DNA of 25,852 bases from Catenaria anguillulae PL171 (Eukaryota; Blastocladiomycota; Blastocladiomycetes; Blastocladiales; Catenariaceae): assembly GCA_002102555.1 (NCBI GenBank), contig MCFL01000328.1, positions 1 to 25,852 of the forward strand. The letters are read 5' to 3'. The notes under the pieces were generated by a model. That model searched no databases, had not been told where the DNA came from, and saw only the letters and a program-made list of their open reading frames with translations. Below, in pieces: positions 11,867-20,819 of the stretch. A program made the position numbers and the translations under genes. How positions within the stretch are numbered: the first letter of the stretch is position 1; each line of letters begins with the position of its first letter.

Positions 11867-12035
11867 CTCGCCGGTCTCCCGCCGGTCTCGTCCCTCTTAA
11901 CAATGCTTTCCCCCTTCAGACAAGCAGTACCATCGGCCGTCTTCCTTTCCTTAGACTTCACGCCCTAGACCCTTTCGATCCTTTCCTCACACCCCCACCA
12001 CAAGCTCACGACCTTGTATCGACACCCTATCCATC

Positions 12036-13239
12036 ATGCGCTCCGTCCTGCTTCTCCTCGTTGCCCTTGTTGCGACCCTGACCGCTGCGGTCCCGCTCTC
12101 CTCGGACCCGCCCGCAACGATCTCGTCCGATCTGGTCGCTCAAATCCAAGAACTTGCCCCGGACATGACCGAACGCGACATTCGCCTCGTGACTATGGGC
12201 ATGTCCGACGCACAAGTCAAGGCCGGCATTGACGAGGCCAAGACCGAGCTCGCTGGAGGATTGTCGACCATGGCCGCCAAGACACCGCGCGACGTGCCGC
12301 AGCTGGGCACTTCCGAGTTGGATCAGCTCAAGAAATTTGCCCACTATGCGGGCGTCGTGTACTGTGGCGACCGCCAGTCGCTCATGAGCTGGACTTGTGG
12401 TGCGAGATGCCGCGAGTACGTGATCTCCGTTTCATGATGTCTCGCGTTTCGCTGCTGTTTCGATTGCACTGTACGCTGACACGAACCGTTATTGTCGCTT
12501 GTATTTCTGCTTCAGCCCGGTCACCGCTGGTACCAAGACCCATGGTGTTTACGACGTTGCAGGTAACTTTGGCTTCATTGCCGAACGCCCATCGTCCAAG
12601 GAAATCTACGTCGTTTTCCGCGGGTCATCCGACATTCGCAACTGGCTCGACAACTTCCAATTGTGGCAGCGCGAATGGCCGTTCCCTATTGCCGTCAAGC
12701 CCGAGCGCAAAGTCCAGGTCCACAAGGGTTTCATTGACGCGTACGATCGCTTGCGTGGTGACGTGACCAAGACGTTGCGTGGCCTGCTCGCAGACCCAGC
12801 CAAGAAGGACTGGACTGTCGTCATTACTGGCCATTCACTCGGTGCGGCCATGGCAACCATTGCGGCCGTTGATCTCGTCAGTGCCGGTATCGGCTTGGAT
12901 CCCGCAAAGGTCAAGTTGTCAGCCTTCCACTCGCCGCGTGTGGGCAACTCAGAGTTTTCGCGCATTGTGTCCAACCTGGGTCTCGCACAAGTCGAGCGCG
13001 TCGCACAAGACAACGACATTATTGTGCATGTTCCGTCCGACTGGCTCGGGTATGAGCACATTGCTGGCGAAAAGTACATCATGGGCGATCAAGTTTACGC
13101 TTGCCAGGGCACCGAGGATCGCAGGTGTTCCCGGTCGCGTGCGCCTGTGTTGAACTTGATTGTGCACATGCGCTTCATGAAGCGTGAGTTGTTCTTTGGA
13201 GGGTTGGGCGGATTCAAGGTGCCCTTGTTGTGCGATTGA
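12036..13239 (+). CDS. Secreted class 3 (Rhizomucor miehei-type) lipase
   Basis: Extracellular alpha/beta-hydrolase predicted to hydrolyse triacylglycerols or related esters. It starts with a signal peptide (MRSVLLLLVALVATLTAA) followed by a propeptide-like region. Exons 12036-12415 and 12516-13239 are joined by a 100 nt GTACGT...TTCAG intron in phase 2; predicted length is 367 aa. The nucleophile elbow GHSLGAA places the serine at about residue 234. The acid is Asp 294 in NDIIVHVP, and the likely catalytic histidine is His 344 in IVHMRFM, with the usual spacing of about 50 between Asp and His. YEHIAGEKY corresponds to the FLHAGEEYW segment of the Rhizomucor enzyme, so its histidine is probably not catalytic. 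VVFRGSSDIRNWLDNF is the usual oxyanion and lid region. CQGTEDRRC matches the family's conserved disulfide loop. The frame is clean throughout. Confidence 0.94.
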
Positions 13240-13513
13240 AGCAAGGTTGAGGGAGGAGATAGAGATAGACGAGCCGCATGTGTCGTCGGTTGTGTTTGTG
13301 GTCCGTGAGTTGGCCATTTTTTGCTGTTCTCATTTTTTACGCGCCTACGTGTGCTTGTGTCTGTCTATACCTCAGTATAAACATTGGATTGTATTTATTA
13401 ATATCATTCATTCATCATCCTGGTACCGTGAAGCGGATTCTTCGACCGGGATTCGGTCAAGAGGGCGAGTCAACCCAACTTGAACTACGTCATTGCGAAA
13501 ATGGAGGAATATA
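13240..13513. other. Downstream region of the lipase gene
   Basis: It is AT-richer, with TATAAAC and TATTTATTAATATC near 13375-13405. This is plausible 3'UTR and polyadenylation sequence. No gene was recognised. Confidence 0.4.
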
Positions 13514-14213
13514 TCAGATGGCAGACGAGAACAGAAGGAATTGTATACACATTGAGACAGGTTGACGGAGTTGAACCGTATTCACCAGGTACTGCGGGTT
13601 GCCGTGCATTTCCCGGGCTATTGCAACGGCAGCAGGATCGGCCCGCGGCGCCCAGTCTGCCGCCAAACTTGGGCCTGCCAGAGCCGGCCGTATGGGGAGT
13701 GCCTTGGTGGAATGCACGGCACGAATTGTCGCCGATGCGGCAGCCAGTGCTGTACCGGCTGGAAACAAAAACGTGCACAGAGTAGACAACGGCAAGGCCA
13801 AGGACACTGGGTCCCACAGGAATTCAAGCTACACGCGAATCGCATAGCAACTCACGCATCTCGCGCTTCTCTCTTGAGGAGCTCATACACAAAGTCGAAG
13901 TTGTAGCGCAGCGTGTCCTAGTTGGAGAGGCGGCGCATTTGCTGCTGCTTGTACAGCAGAGTACCCAGGGCTGCGGCCGGCGGCGACTCGAGAGCCTTGA
14001 GGAGTGCGTTGTGCACGTGCCGGTACATTCGACGTTGAGAAGCGAACAACGGCTTCGTCGGGAGGCAAAGTGGCGGACCTTGCCAGCTTGATCAAGCTGG
14101 GGACAAGATGGAATGGGGCCAGTAAACTCCATGACAGCGCCAATGACTCTTCACCTAAGTAGATTGGCCGCAAGAACCGCCAGGGTAAATGCAGTCGTGA
14201 TTGCGAAAGACAT
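13514..14213 (-). pseudogene. Probable decayed protein gene of unknown family
   Basis: Stretches of protein-like sequence run along the minus strand in changing frames. The first exon would be 14213-14155 (MSFAITTAFTLAVLAANLL, hydrophobic). It splices in phase through a 58 nt intron (14154-14097, GTGAAG...CCCAG) to LIKLARSATLPPDEAVVRF. Next, in another frame, comes YRHVHNALLKALESPPAAAL. An in-frame TAG near 13920 separates this from DTLRYNFDFVYELLKREARD, which ends at a good donor (GTGAGT at 13855). A further segment ending GPSLAADWAPRADPAAVAIA follows the acceptor at 13759, again in a shifted frame. I do not recognise the family; an N-terminal membrane or mitochondrial segment is possible. 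The mixture of a stop and shifts of different sense suggests decay, though misassembly is possible. Confidence 0.35.
14083..14100. repeat. 18-bp perfect palindrome
   Basis: CCAGCTTGATCAAGCTGG is perfectly self-complementary. It lies at the putative 3' splice site of the decayed minus-strand gene, just downstream of one of two copies of GTGGCGGACCTTG (near 14070 and 14222). Confidence 0.75.
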
Positions 14214-14489
14214 TCGCGGGGTGGCGGACCTTGACATCTGTCCAACAAACTGCCAAAATCCGGTCAAGCTGCACGCACTGCCGCAGTCACTGTTGCGAGC
14301 ATTTCAGTCATTGATTCACAACTAACAACTTTCGAGCGGGTATCGACTTTCTCGGAGGGAACCCAGAGATGCGAAAGCCAAGCAAATTCAGACACTCGAG
14401 CAAGGCATGTCCCCTTGATCTTGCATGTAAACAAGTTCCCGCAAACACACAAAGAGCCAAGAAAAAACAAGCAAATTTTGCCGTCAAAT

Positions 14490-15425
14490 TTAGATGAGGA
14501 CAACGGCACCACCAGCAGCCTTGATCTTGGCCTCGGCGCGCTTGGAGACTTCGCGAGCCTTGACGATGAGGGGCTGGGCGGGGAGGACACCGTTACCGAG
14601 AACCTTACCGTAACCCTGGTGATATCGAACGCAAACGCAATGTCAGTTCTCCGATCTGAGAAAAAAATGCAAACTTGCATCCGTTTCGCTCCTCCTGAAA
14701 TCCTAATCCCGCACTCGGAATATACGTACAGCGTTGAGGGTGTTGATGACGGGGGCAACATCGGTCTTGCCGGCGAACTCGGCGCGCACTTCCTCGCCAA
14801 CAAGCGACCAAAGCTTGTTCACGTTGACGGTGGGCTTCCAGTACTTGTTCTTGTTGAGGTTGAAGTAACGCATACCAACCTTACCGAAGTAACCAGGATG
14901 GTACTTGTCCATGTTGATGCGGTGGTGGTGCTGGCCACCAGCGAGACCACGACCACCGGGATGCTTGCGGTGCTTGCCGACACGACCGTGACCGGCCGAC
15001 ACGTGGCCGCGGAGCTTGCGGGTCTTGGAGAAACGGGTAGGCTACGAGGGGAGAAAATGCGATTGTTGGGTCGTTCAGCATTCGTGAGTATGGGACCAAG
15101 TGCATAGAGCAGCAGCAGCAGCGATTCCGGGAAACACCCAGTTTGCGTCAGTCTCGTTGAATGTTTGACAGGCCATAACATGGTTGTGCATGGTTCGGTG
15201 CTGGATCGAGTTGAGGATGTAGGTTTGACGCAAAGAAAACTGGCAGGGGTTCCCCTATACGAAGGGTAAAGCTTGGAGCATGTTGAGGTTGACCGAGTAG
15301 GGGAAAGGTGGCCAGCGGTGGAAGGTTGTCGATTGCGACGGAGTGGTTGCGACGGATTGATGGCACGACTGACGCAAATTGGGCGTTTCTGGACCGGCCA
15401 GAGTAGACATTGATGTATATACCAT
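14490..15425 (-). CDS. RPL28: 60S ribosomal protein uL15 (L28 in yeast, L27a in animals)
   Basis: Large-subunit ribosomal protein. Diagnostic sequence includes [54 protein letters not shown] and the end [10 protein letters not shown]. Exon 2 is 15041-14730 and exon 3 is 14615-14490, separated by a 114 nt intron in phase 0 (GTACGT...ACCAG). Exon 2 begins at Pro2, so the initiator Met must be on a separate exon. The best candidate is the ATG at 15425-15423, directly followed by GTATAT, giving a 381 nt first intron (15422-15042) that ends CGTAG. Predicted length is 146 aa, close to the usual 148-149. The sequence just upstream, on the coding strand, is pyrimidine-rich (CTGTTTTTTCCGG...CCCTTCACC), as expected for ribosomal protein genes. 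The position of the first exon is inferred; the rest is firm. Confidence 0.95.
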
Positions 15426-15673
15426 GGTGAAGGGCTAAGCCGGAAAAAACAGCTGTTTAGCAAGAGGGGGCGCTCTCATCCAACGATATGCGAGGCAGTA
15501 AGTGGATGGTTCATGGGTCGGATGGATCGGCGGGCCATTTCGCGAACGCCACTCGCCTACTCACTTGCAGATCCACCATGCATTTGCGAGCACGACATGG
15601 TTATTAACAATGATATGTGTAAAGATATTTACGAATGCCAGAGTCATCATAGAAGGGCAGAACTAGCATGACA
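15426..15673. promoter_or_regulatory. Promoter region of RPL28 and 3' flank of the Costars gene
   Basis: Both neighbours are on the minus strand. The pyrimidine-rich leader of RPL28 lies at about 15426-15460. No other element was recognised. Confidence 0.4.
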
Positions 15674-15946
15674 TTACTGCGGCGGTACCACGTCCGTCAA
15701 CAGCACCACGTCAATGTTGTCATGCACCGGCGACAGCAGAATCTCAGCATCGAACTTAACCACCTTGCGCTTCTTGGCGGCCTTGAGCGTGCCGACGAGT
15801 CCCTCGAGCGTGTTGGCGATCAGGTCGTCCTTGGACAGGGCACCAAACTTGACCACGTATTGGCCCGGCGTCGAAGCGGAAGGGGTCCCGAGACGCTTGA
15901 TTGACGTGACAAGGAACTCGATTTCTTGGGTGACGGTGCCAGTCAT
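15674..15946 (-). CDS. Costars family protein (ABRACL-like)
   Basis: Small 90 aa single-exon protein made up almost entirely of the Costars domain. It matches human ABRACL and Dictyostelium costars in its key blocks: EIEFLVTSIKRLG near the start, then VKFGALSKDD, LEGLVGTLKAAKKRKVVKFD, and at the end VHDNIDVVLLTD. Costars proteins influence actin organisation and cell motility and are related to the actin-binding C-terminus of STARS/ABRA. The ATG at 15946 opens the domain directly, so no upstream exon is needed. The stop is TAA at 15674-15676. The gene is transcribed away from the Nudix gene and shares a spacer of about 250 bp with it. Its presence in a genome that otherwise looks fungal is notable, as the family seems sparse in fungi. 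Confidence 0.92.
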   Translation of the reverse strand: MTGTVTQEIEFLVTSIKRLGTPSASTPGQYVVKFGALSKDDLIANTLEGLVGTLKAAKKRKVVKFDAEILLSPVHDNIDVVLLTDVVPPQ

Positions 15947-16195
15947 GTTGATGGCGTTGGTGGTCTGGCGGTGGATAGAAAAGTGGGCAGTGAGATTGGG
16001 ATCATAGATTGCATTGCCCAGGGAGACAGACTCTTCATTACATTGAGGTGGAAATCAACTTGCGACGACAATACATATCCTCACGCCACCCCTCGACAGT
16101 GTTCATCAAGGACAGCATGCAGGACAGGACGCGTCCGGCGAAAGTTCAAGTTTCAAGTCAAGATCTTCGATAACACTTGGAGCTCTAAAAGAGCC
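15947..16195. promoter_or_regulatory. Short bidirectional promoter between Costars and Nudix genes
   Basis: About 250 bp separate two divergent start codons, so the two genes probably share regulatory sequence. I see no clear TATA box. Confidence 0.5.
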
Positions 16196-17244
16196 ATGCA
16201 TCGCTTTCCCCCTTTGCTCAAACCACCCGGCGCACTCTTGCCTCTCCTCTCCCATCGACCCGCCCCCATCTTTCCCGGCACACTCCACGCCATCCGCCGG
16301 CTCTCGTCGTCACCTTTGACCCAACCTACTTCTACCAACAAAGTTCCCAACCATCGCCGCCGCCAAAGCATGCTGACCGAACTCACCGAGCCCAAGCTCC
16401 ACCCGCAAGTCCTGGGTTCAAAACCGGCCCCGCCCCTGCACTGGCTGGGCTTGTCGACCATCACGTACCGGATCCCAAGCGACGCTCCCACCAAGACGCG
16501 GTCATATGAGGCCGTGTACCGCACTCGGCACGGGCTCAAGCAGGCCGACGGGGAGGCAGTAGGCAAGACACAGCGTGGCCGCCTGGACGGTACACATGTC
16601 CCACACGAATCTATTTGAACCTTGGTTGTGCAAACGATAATCTTGACGCACTCTCTCCTGCTCGCGCAGCCAACGACATTATCGCCATTACCAACTCGAC
16701 GCTTCGTCCCGAGCTCAACAACCGCCTCGTCGTCGTCATGCAATATCGCCCGGCCGTCAATGCCTACACGCTAGAGTTTCCCGCTGGCTGCATTGATCCA
16801 CACGAAACCAATGCGCTTGCGTCTGGATTGCGCGAGCTTAGGGAGGAAACGGGCTTGACTGCAAAGCCCAACAGCGCCCGCGTTGCCTACCAATTCACGT
16901 ACGAGCCTGGGATTTCCAGTTCGTTGGGCAATGCCATCACATGCGAAGTGGATCTGGATGCTCCAGAGAACAAGGACCCAAAGCCCGAGTTGGAGGATGA
17001 CGAGTGGAGTTTGCAGTTGTATTTGTTGCCGCTCGAAGGGCTGCATCGTACATTGACTGGTATGTTGTTTGCTCTGTTCGGCGAGGCACGCGAATCGTGT
17101 GTGTACAAACAATGATGACGGTGCGTGTTGTGAATGTATCATGTAGAATTTGCGGCAAAGCACGAGCACGTCATTGTGGATTCGAGGCTCGGCGCGTACG
17201 CGCTCGGGTTGGAACATGCGGCAAGACTGTTGCGCAAGTCGTAA
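16196..17244 (+). CDS. Nudix hydrolase, ADP-sugar pyrophosphatase (YSA1/NUDT5-like)
   Basis: Predicted to cleave ADP-ribose or other nucleoside-diphosphate sugars to AMP and a sugar phosphate. Exons 16196-16589, 16670-17059 and 17147-17244 join in phase 1 through introns of 80 and 87 nt (GTACAC...CGCAG and GTATGT...TGTAG), giving 293 aa. The Nudix box is AGCIDPHETNALASGLRELR followed by EETGL. It keeps the key Glu residues but has eight rather than seven residues between the first Glu and RE. The last exon encodes EFAAKHEHVIVDSRLGAYAL and a short basic tail. The first 60 residues are rich in Arg, Ser and Pro with few acids and resemble a mitochondrial presequence. An internal ATG (MLTELTEP, near 16370) could give a cytosolic form. 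Substrate and location are inferred. Confidence 0.9.
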
Positions 17245-17371
17245 ACAGTTTGCAGAGGAGAATGATTAGTCAATATGCATGTGTATCGAAAGCCAGACCG
17301 AGTTGCAAAACGAAGTACACAAACATTAATGCAAAAACCGCATGTACGCTGTCCAAAGTGGGCCGACCGAG

Positions 17372-18311
17372 TCAGTTTCCGTGCATGACCCTTGCGCTTT
17401 GGCGACCACGAGCCCAAATCAACATACCCAACACCAACCCACCTGCCGCCGTCAATGTGCCCACCACATTGCGAATGATCTCATACTTGATACTCTCCAA
17501 CTGGGTCCGAATGTTTGCAATTTCGGTCTCGATACGTGCATCCGCCTCCCTGATTTTGGTCTCTTGGATCGACGTTTCGTCGCGAATGCGGCCCTTTTCC
17601 AGGTTCATGTCGAGGCGCACACCGGCTTGCAGCCGGTTGGTCTCCTCACGCATGCGCTGCTTGAGCCGCTCGAGCTCGGCAGTCAGGCGCTCGGTTTCGG
17701 ACCGAAGAATGGCAAAGTCGTTCTTTTCGAGCATTTTGATTTCGGATTTGAGTGCCGTGAAATCGACCTTGTACATGTGGACATTCTGGGAGACGCAAAA
17801 CACAAGTGAGTGTGGGAAAAAAAAATGTGGCAATGACCGATTCATATGCACCTTTTCCTGCTCGCCCTTGGTCACCATAGTCGACTTGAGGTTGACCATA
17901 CTAGATGCTGCCCATGTCAGTTTCACTCCCCACCATCAAATCGTTGTCTGTACACCGGCATGCATGGAAACGCACACACCTCTCGCTAATCACCTCTAGA
18001 AACGACTCCATGATGGCCTCGGACTGCTCGCGAGAAAACCCCTGCTGCTCGAGCCGTTGCACAAACCGGTACGTGTCAAACGTGGGCGGATTCGAGCTGC
18101 CGCCGGCAGGGCCGCCGCCCGTTGTGTAGGATCGGACGAGGCCTCGATCCGTGCATGTGGACGGCGGCGCATGTCCATGCGGGCCCGTCTGGGATCGGGC
18201 CGCAGAGTGGACCGCCAGGACTCCAGTCGACGCTGGTAGGACGCCGAGGAAGGCGCGGGCCGTGGCGGGGGTGAATGATGAGGGGCGGATAGACATGTCT
18301 ACGATGCTCAA
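17372..18311 (-). CDS. FMP32: Mitochondrial coiled-coil protein, Fmp32/MCUR1 (DUF1640/CCDC90) family
   Basis: Inner-membrane protein family that includes yeast Fmp32 (linked to cytochrome oxidase assembly and proline metabolism) and animal MCUR1/CCDC90B. Exons 18311-17980, 17900-17852 and 17785-17372 join through introns of 79 and 66 nt; predicted length is 264 aa. Landmarks are FDTYRFVQRLEQQGFSREQS, EAIMESFLEVISES, TMVTKGEQEK, KVDFTALKSEIKMLEKNDFA, QAGVRLDMNLEKGRIRDE and a C-terminal membrane helix (VVGTLTAAGGLVLGMLIWA). The middle is a long coiled coil. The N-terminal 70 residues are rich in Arg, Ser and Ala and fit a mitochondrial presequence. The first ATG is at 18311; another in frame at 18296 is equally possible. 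The gene ends 128 nt from the convergent Nudix gene. Confidence 0.94.
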
Positions 18312-18669
18312 TGTGGTTCAGCTAGTGGTTGCTGAAGGTTTGTGGGCTGGTCGTGTGGAACAGATATTCATTGATTAGCAATGGATCTAAGTCAACATGT
18401 GGTGGTGACAACCCCTGGTGGCGCTGACCTGGTGCCGCCAACAGCGACTTGAGCCACCCAACCACGGCCAGCGACAGCGTTCACCAACATAAGACGAGTT
18501 CTAACGAGAGTGTAATGATAACCGGGATAAGACAAGACAGAAAGACAATATCGGAATGCAGTCGGCCCCTCAAACAAAACCAACGACAAAGGGGTTCAAA
18601 CAGTCAAAAAGAAAGAAAGCACAAGACAATGAAGGTGCGACTCCTCGCTCCAACGACATGTGCACACTT
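18312..18669. other. Spacer between FMP32 and the sphingolipid desaturase gene
   Basis: About 360 nt hold the FMP32 promoter and the desaturase 3'UTR. The minus-strand side has poly-pyrimidine stretches near 18605-18625. No other feature was seen. Confidence 0.4.
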
Positions 18670-19016
18670 TTAATCGCGCTTTGCCTTCCGAGCCAAGGCA
18701 ATGGTGGCACGTCCCGACTTGTGGTCGTCAAAGGACCGGCCCAAGCGCGACTGCGGGCCCATGTAATCCTTCATGATAAAGTCCCAAATGCACTTGATCC
18801 ACGACGTGTGGTAGGCCAGCGAGTTGTAAAACTCAGGGGCAATGCGGCGGATCTCGGGCAGCTTGGACCAAGGGATCTTGGTAAAATCGTGGTGCTCGTT
18901 GTGGAACCCAATGTTCATGAAGAGAAGGTTGCCCGAGCCGTAGTACGACATGGTTTCCTGCGAATGGGGGCAGATTGAGTGAGCAAGCCCAGAAACCAAG
19001 AGAAAAGAGCGAGAAG

Positions 19017-19047
<31 letters not shown>

Positions 19048-19975
19048 AGAGACTAACCTGGCCGTCCTCAAAAGTGTAGTGCTCTTGAATAAAGTGCGCC
19101 GCGCCGGGATGAATGCCATACCCAAACCACAAGCTCAAAAACATGTACATCAACCCGCGCGGGCCGCAGTACGTGTAAATGGCCAAATCCGTGCTGACGG
19201 TCCAAGCCCAGTTGACGAGCTCCCACTTTTGCGGCGTCTTCATCATGGCGGCACCACGGAACACGTAAAGGAAGGGGAAGCAAAACACCCACACAAACTT
19301 GAGGAACCGGTTACCCTTGACCAACTTCCACTCGATATCGAGGGGCAAATCTGGGTCCTTGCCGTGGACGCCCTGGAACGTGTGGTGCTCCAAATGGTAC
19401 CTGCGGAACGAGGCCGAGATCGGGAACACAATGCCAATGTTTGCAATGAGGCCGAGAATGCGGTTCGGGAAGTTTGCCTTGAAGGCCAAGTTGTGCGACG
19501 CCTCGTGAATGACCACGCCAAACATGCCCGTGATGGTGGCGCCAATCAGGTACGACGCAAGCACCATCCAGGCCCAATGGGCATTGTAGAACCAGCCGTT
19601 GGTCGACCCGAAGGCGTACGCCGTGGCGACCTGAATCGAGACAAGCAGCACCGTGATGTACTTTGTCTTCCACTCGATCGAGTACAAGTCCTTGATTTCC
19701 GGGTGGGCGTCGAGAATGGCGTGCTTGCGCTTCAAGTGCGGCTCGTCCATGTCGTCAATGGCGATGTCCTCATGCACATTGGGCACAGACTTTTCCCAGG
19801 CGCCCAGGTAGGTTGGGTGGCGCACGTCGTAGATGGGAACGTCGTCCGTGGCCGACGACCGCGACGCAACATCGACGGCCTCGTCCGAGGCAGCGGCGTG
19901 GGCCGGGGCAGAGCCGGCGTCGGCAAACATGGCATGCGTGCGGGCCAGCGTATCGGGCTTCTTTGTCCGGACCAT
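18670..19975 (-). CDS. DES1: Sphingolipid delta(4)-desaturase (dihydroceramide desaturase, DES1)
   Basis: ER membrane di-iron enzyme that introduces the 4,5-trans double bond into the sphingoid base of dihydroceramide, a step toward glucosylceramide. Exons 19975-19058 and 18957-18670 join in phase 0 through a 100 nt intron, giving 401 aa. The histidine boxes are HEASH (157-161), HLEHH (194-198) and HNEHH (325-329). DES-specific blocks are DEPHLKRKHAILDAHPEIK, HPGAAHFIQEHYTFEDGQ and GFHNEHHDFTKIPWSKLPEI. It resembles human DEGS1 much more than a fatty-acid delta-12 desaturase. About 65 residues precede the usual family start. An in-frame ATG at 20077 would add 34 more, but MVRTKK at 19975 is the likelier start. 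The intron carries a 29-nt poly-T tract on the coding strand. Two inverted CCAAT motifs lie about 165 nt upstream. Confidence 0.95.
19017..19045. repeat. 29-nt A/T homopolymer in the desaturase intron
   Basis: Uninterrupted run of A on the plus strand, T on the coding strand. It begins about 12 nt after the 5' splice site (GTTAGT at 19057) and lies well away from the 3' splice site. Its length is likely to vary between individuals and may be miscalled. Confidence 0.9.
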
Positions 19976-20819
19976 GGTGGCGAGATGGTAGGCGGGTAGG
20001 CAAGTGGGTTCTGGTTGGGTAAGTTGGAGCGGGTATGGGCCGATGGGTCTAAGAGGCTGTGGGAACAAGGAAAACATTTAAAGTGTCAGATGGAGCTGAC
20101 TGATGGATGGAGTGATGGGAGCGGCAGGCGATCGATTGGCGATTGGCGGCAATGAACCAGTTCGCTTGGCTCTTTGGGCGGGGGGGGGATGCATTGCGTG
20201 ACGTACGTAGCGGGTTTGGCGGCGGGAATGCGACAAGCACTTCACTTGACACTCTTCTCCTGGCAAAGACTGACCAAAGAAAGGAGGAGAGAACGGACAA
20301 CAGGCAGACTAGGAGAACCGAGCAAGAGTCAAGAGTGGGCGGAGCAGTCCTTTTGAAAACTTTTTGAATCGGCGGTCAATTTAAGTGGAGCGTTGGACAA
20401 GTGCAGATCATGGCTGCTGCAAATCATCCAGCCAATGCTGACGTCTCGGCTGGTCTCCAGCTTCAAGTTGGCCGAAAGCGTGACGGCAACGCCCACCTCC
20501 AGCACAGGCCTTCGGCCTTGGCGTGCACCAATTTATCGCTTAGTATATCGTGCTGTTGCTATCGATCTGAGGTGAGTGCAGGCCAGCTTACTGTGACACT
20601 TTTTGCCCTGCCTATTGTCACGTTTTCCCCGCCGCATTCAAGTTCCCACTCCAATTCTATTACAGCACATACCATCGTTTTGGGGAAGAAACATTGTCGA
20701 ATGCATAAATGCTTCAAGAACAATAAAAAGATGTGAGAAGGATGTAAATATGTACACACACAAAAACAGAGATTCGACACTCGCCACGGACAGCGACAGA
20801 TCTTGCATCCTCATAATAT
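19976..20819. promoter_or_regulatory. Promoter region of DES1 and 3' flank of Bax inhibitor-1
   Basis: 840 nt with no coding exon that I can support. The proximal part holds the CCAAT pair and a G-rich run (GGGCGGGGGGGGGATG near 20177). The distal part (20560-20819) is probably the Bax-inhibitor 3'UTR. Confidence 0.5.
20135..20146 (-). promoter_or_regulatory. Two inverted CCAAT boxes upstream of DES1
   Basis: ATTGG occurs at 20135-20139 and again at 20142-20146, so on the coding strand of DES1 there are two CCAAT motifs about 165 nt before the ATG. They are candidate sites for the HAP/NF-Y complex. Confidence 0.4.

Larger units (their letters stand above)
9671..12035. other. 2.4 kb region with no recognisable gene
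   Basis: The first 540 nt (9671-10210) are strongly pyrimidine-rich on the plus strand and end in a tract resembling a 3' splice site (TTTTTTATCAG, about 10199-10209). The stop codon of the upstream gene lies inside a perfect GTGAGT donor at 9667, so a long terminal intron is possible. From 10210 to 11850 there are only short open frames without recognisable families or good splice partners. Two palindromes lie at 11128-11159, and an AT-rich CGTATATATATAAC element lies near 11240. The last 180 nt form the promoter and leader of the lipase gene. Confidence 0.5.

Noticed and set aside
11606-12081. Overlapping plus-strand frames of 120 and 152 codons upstream of the lipase
   Set aside because: They run through the TATA box and pyrimidine leader of the lipase, and their translations are low complexity without motifs.
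19079-19999. Long open frame on the plus strand (306 codons)
   Set aside because: It lies exactly antisense to the DES1 coding exon. DES1 carries all family motifs, so this frame is a codon-bias shadow.
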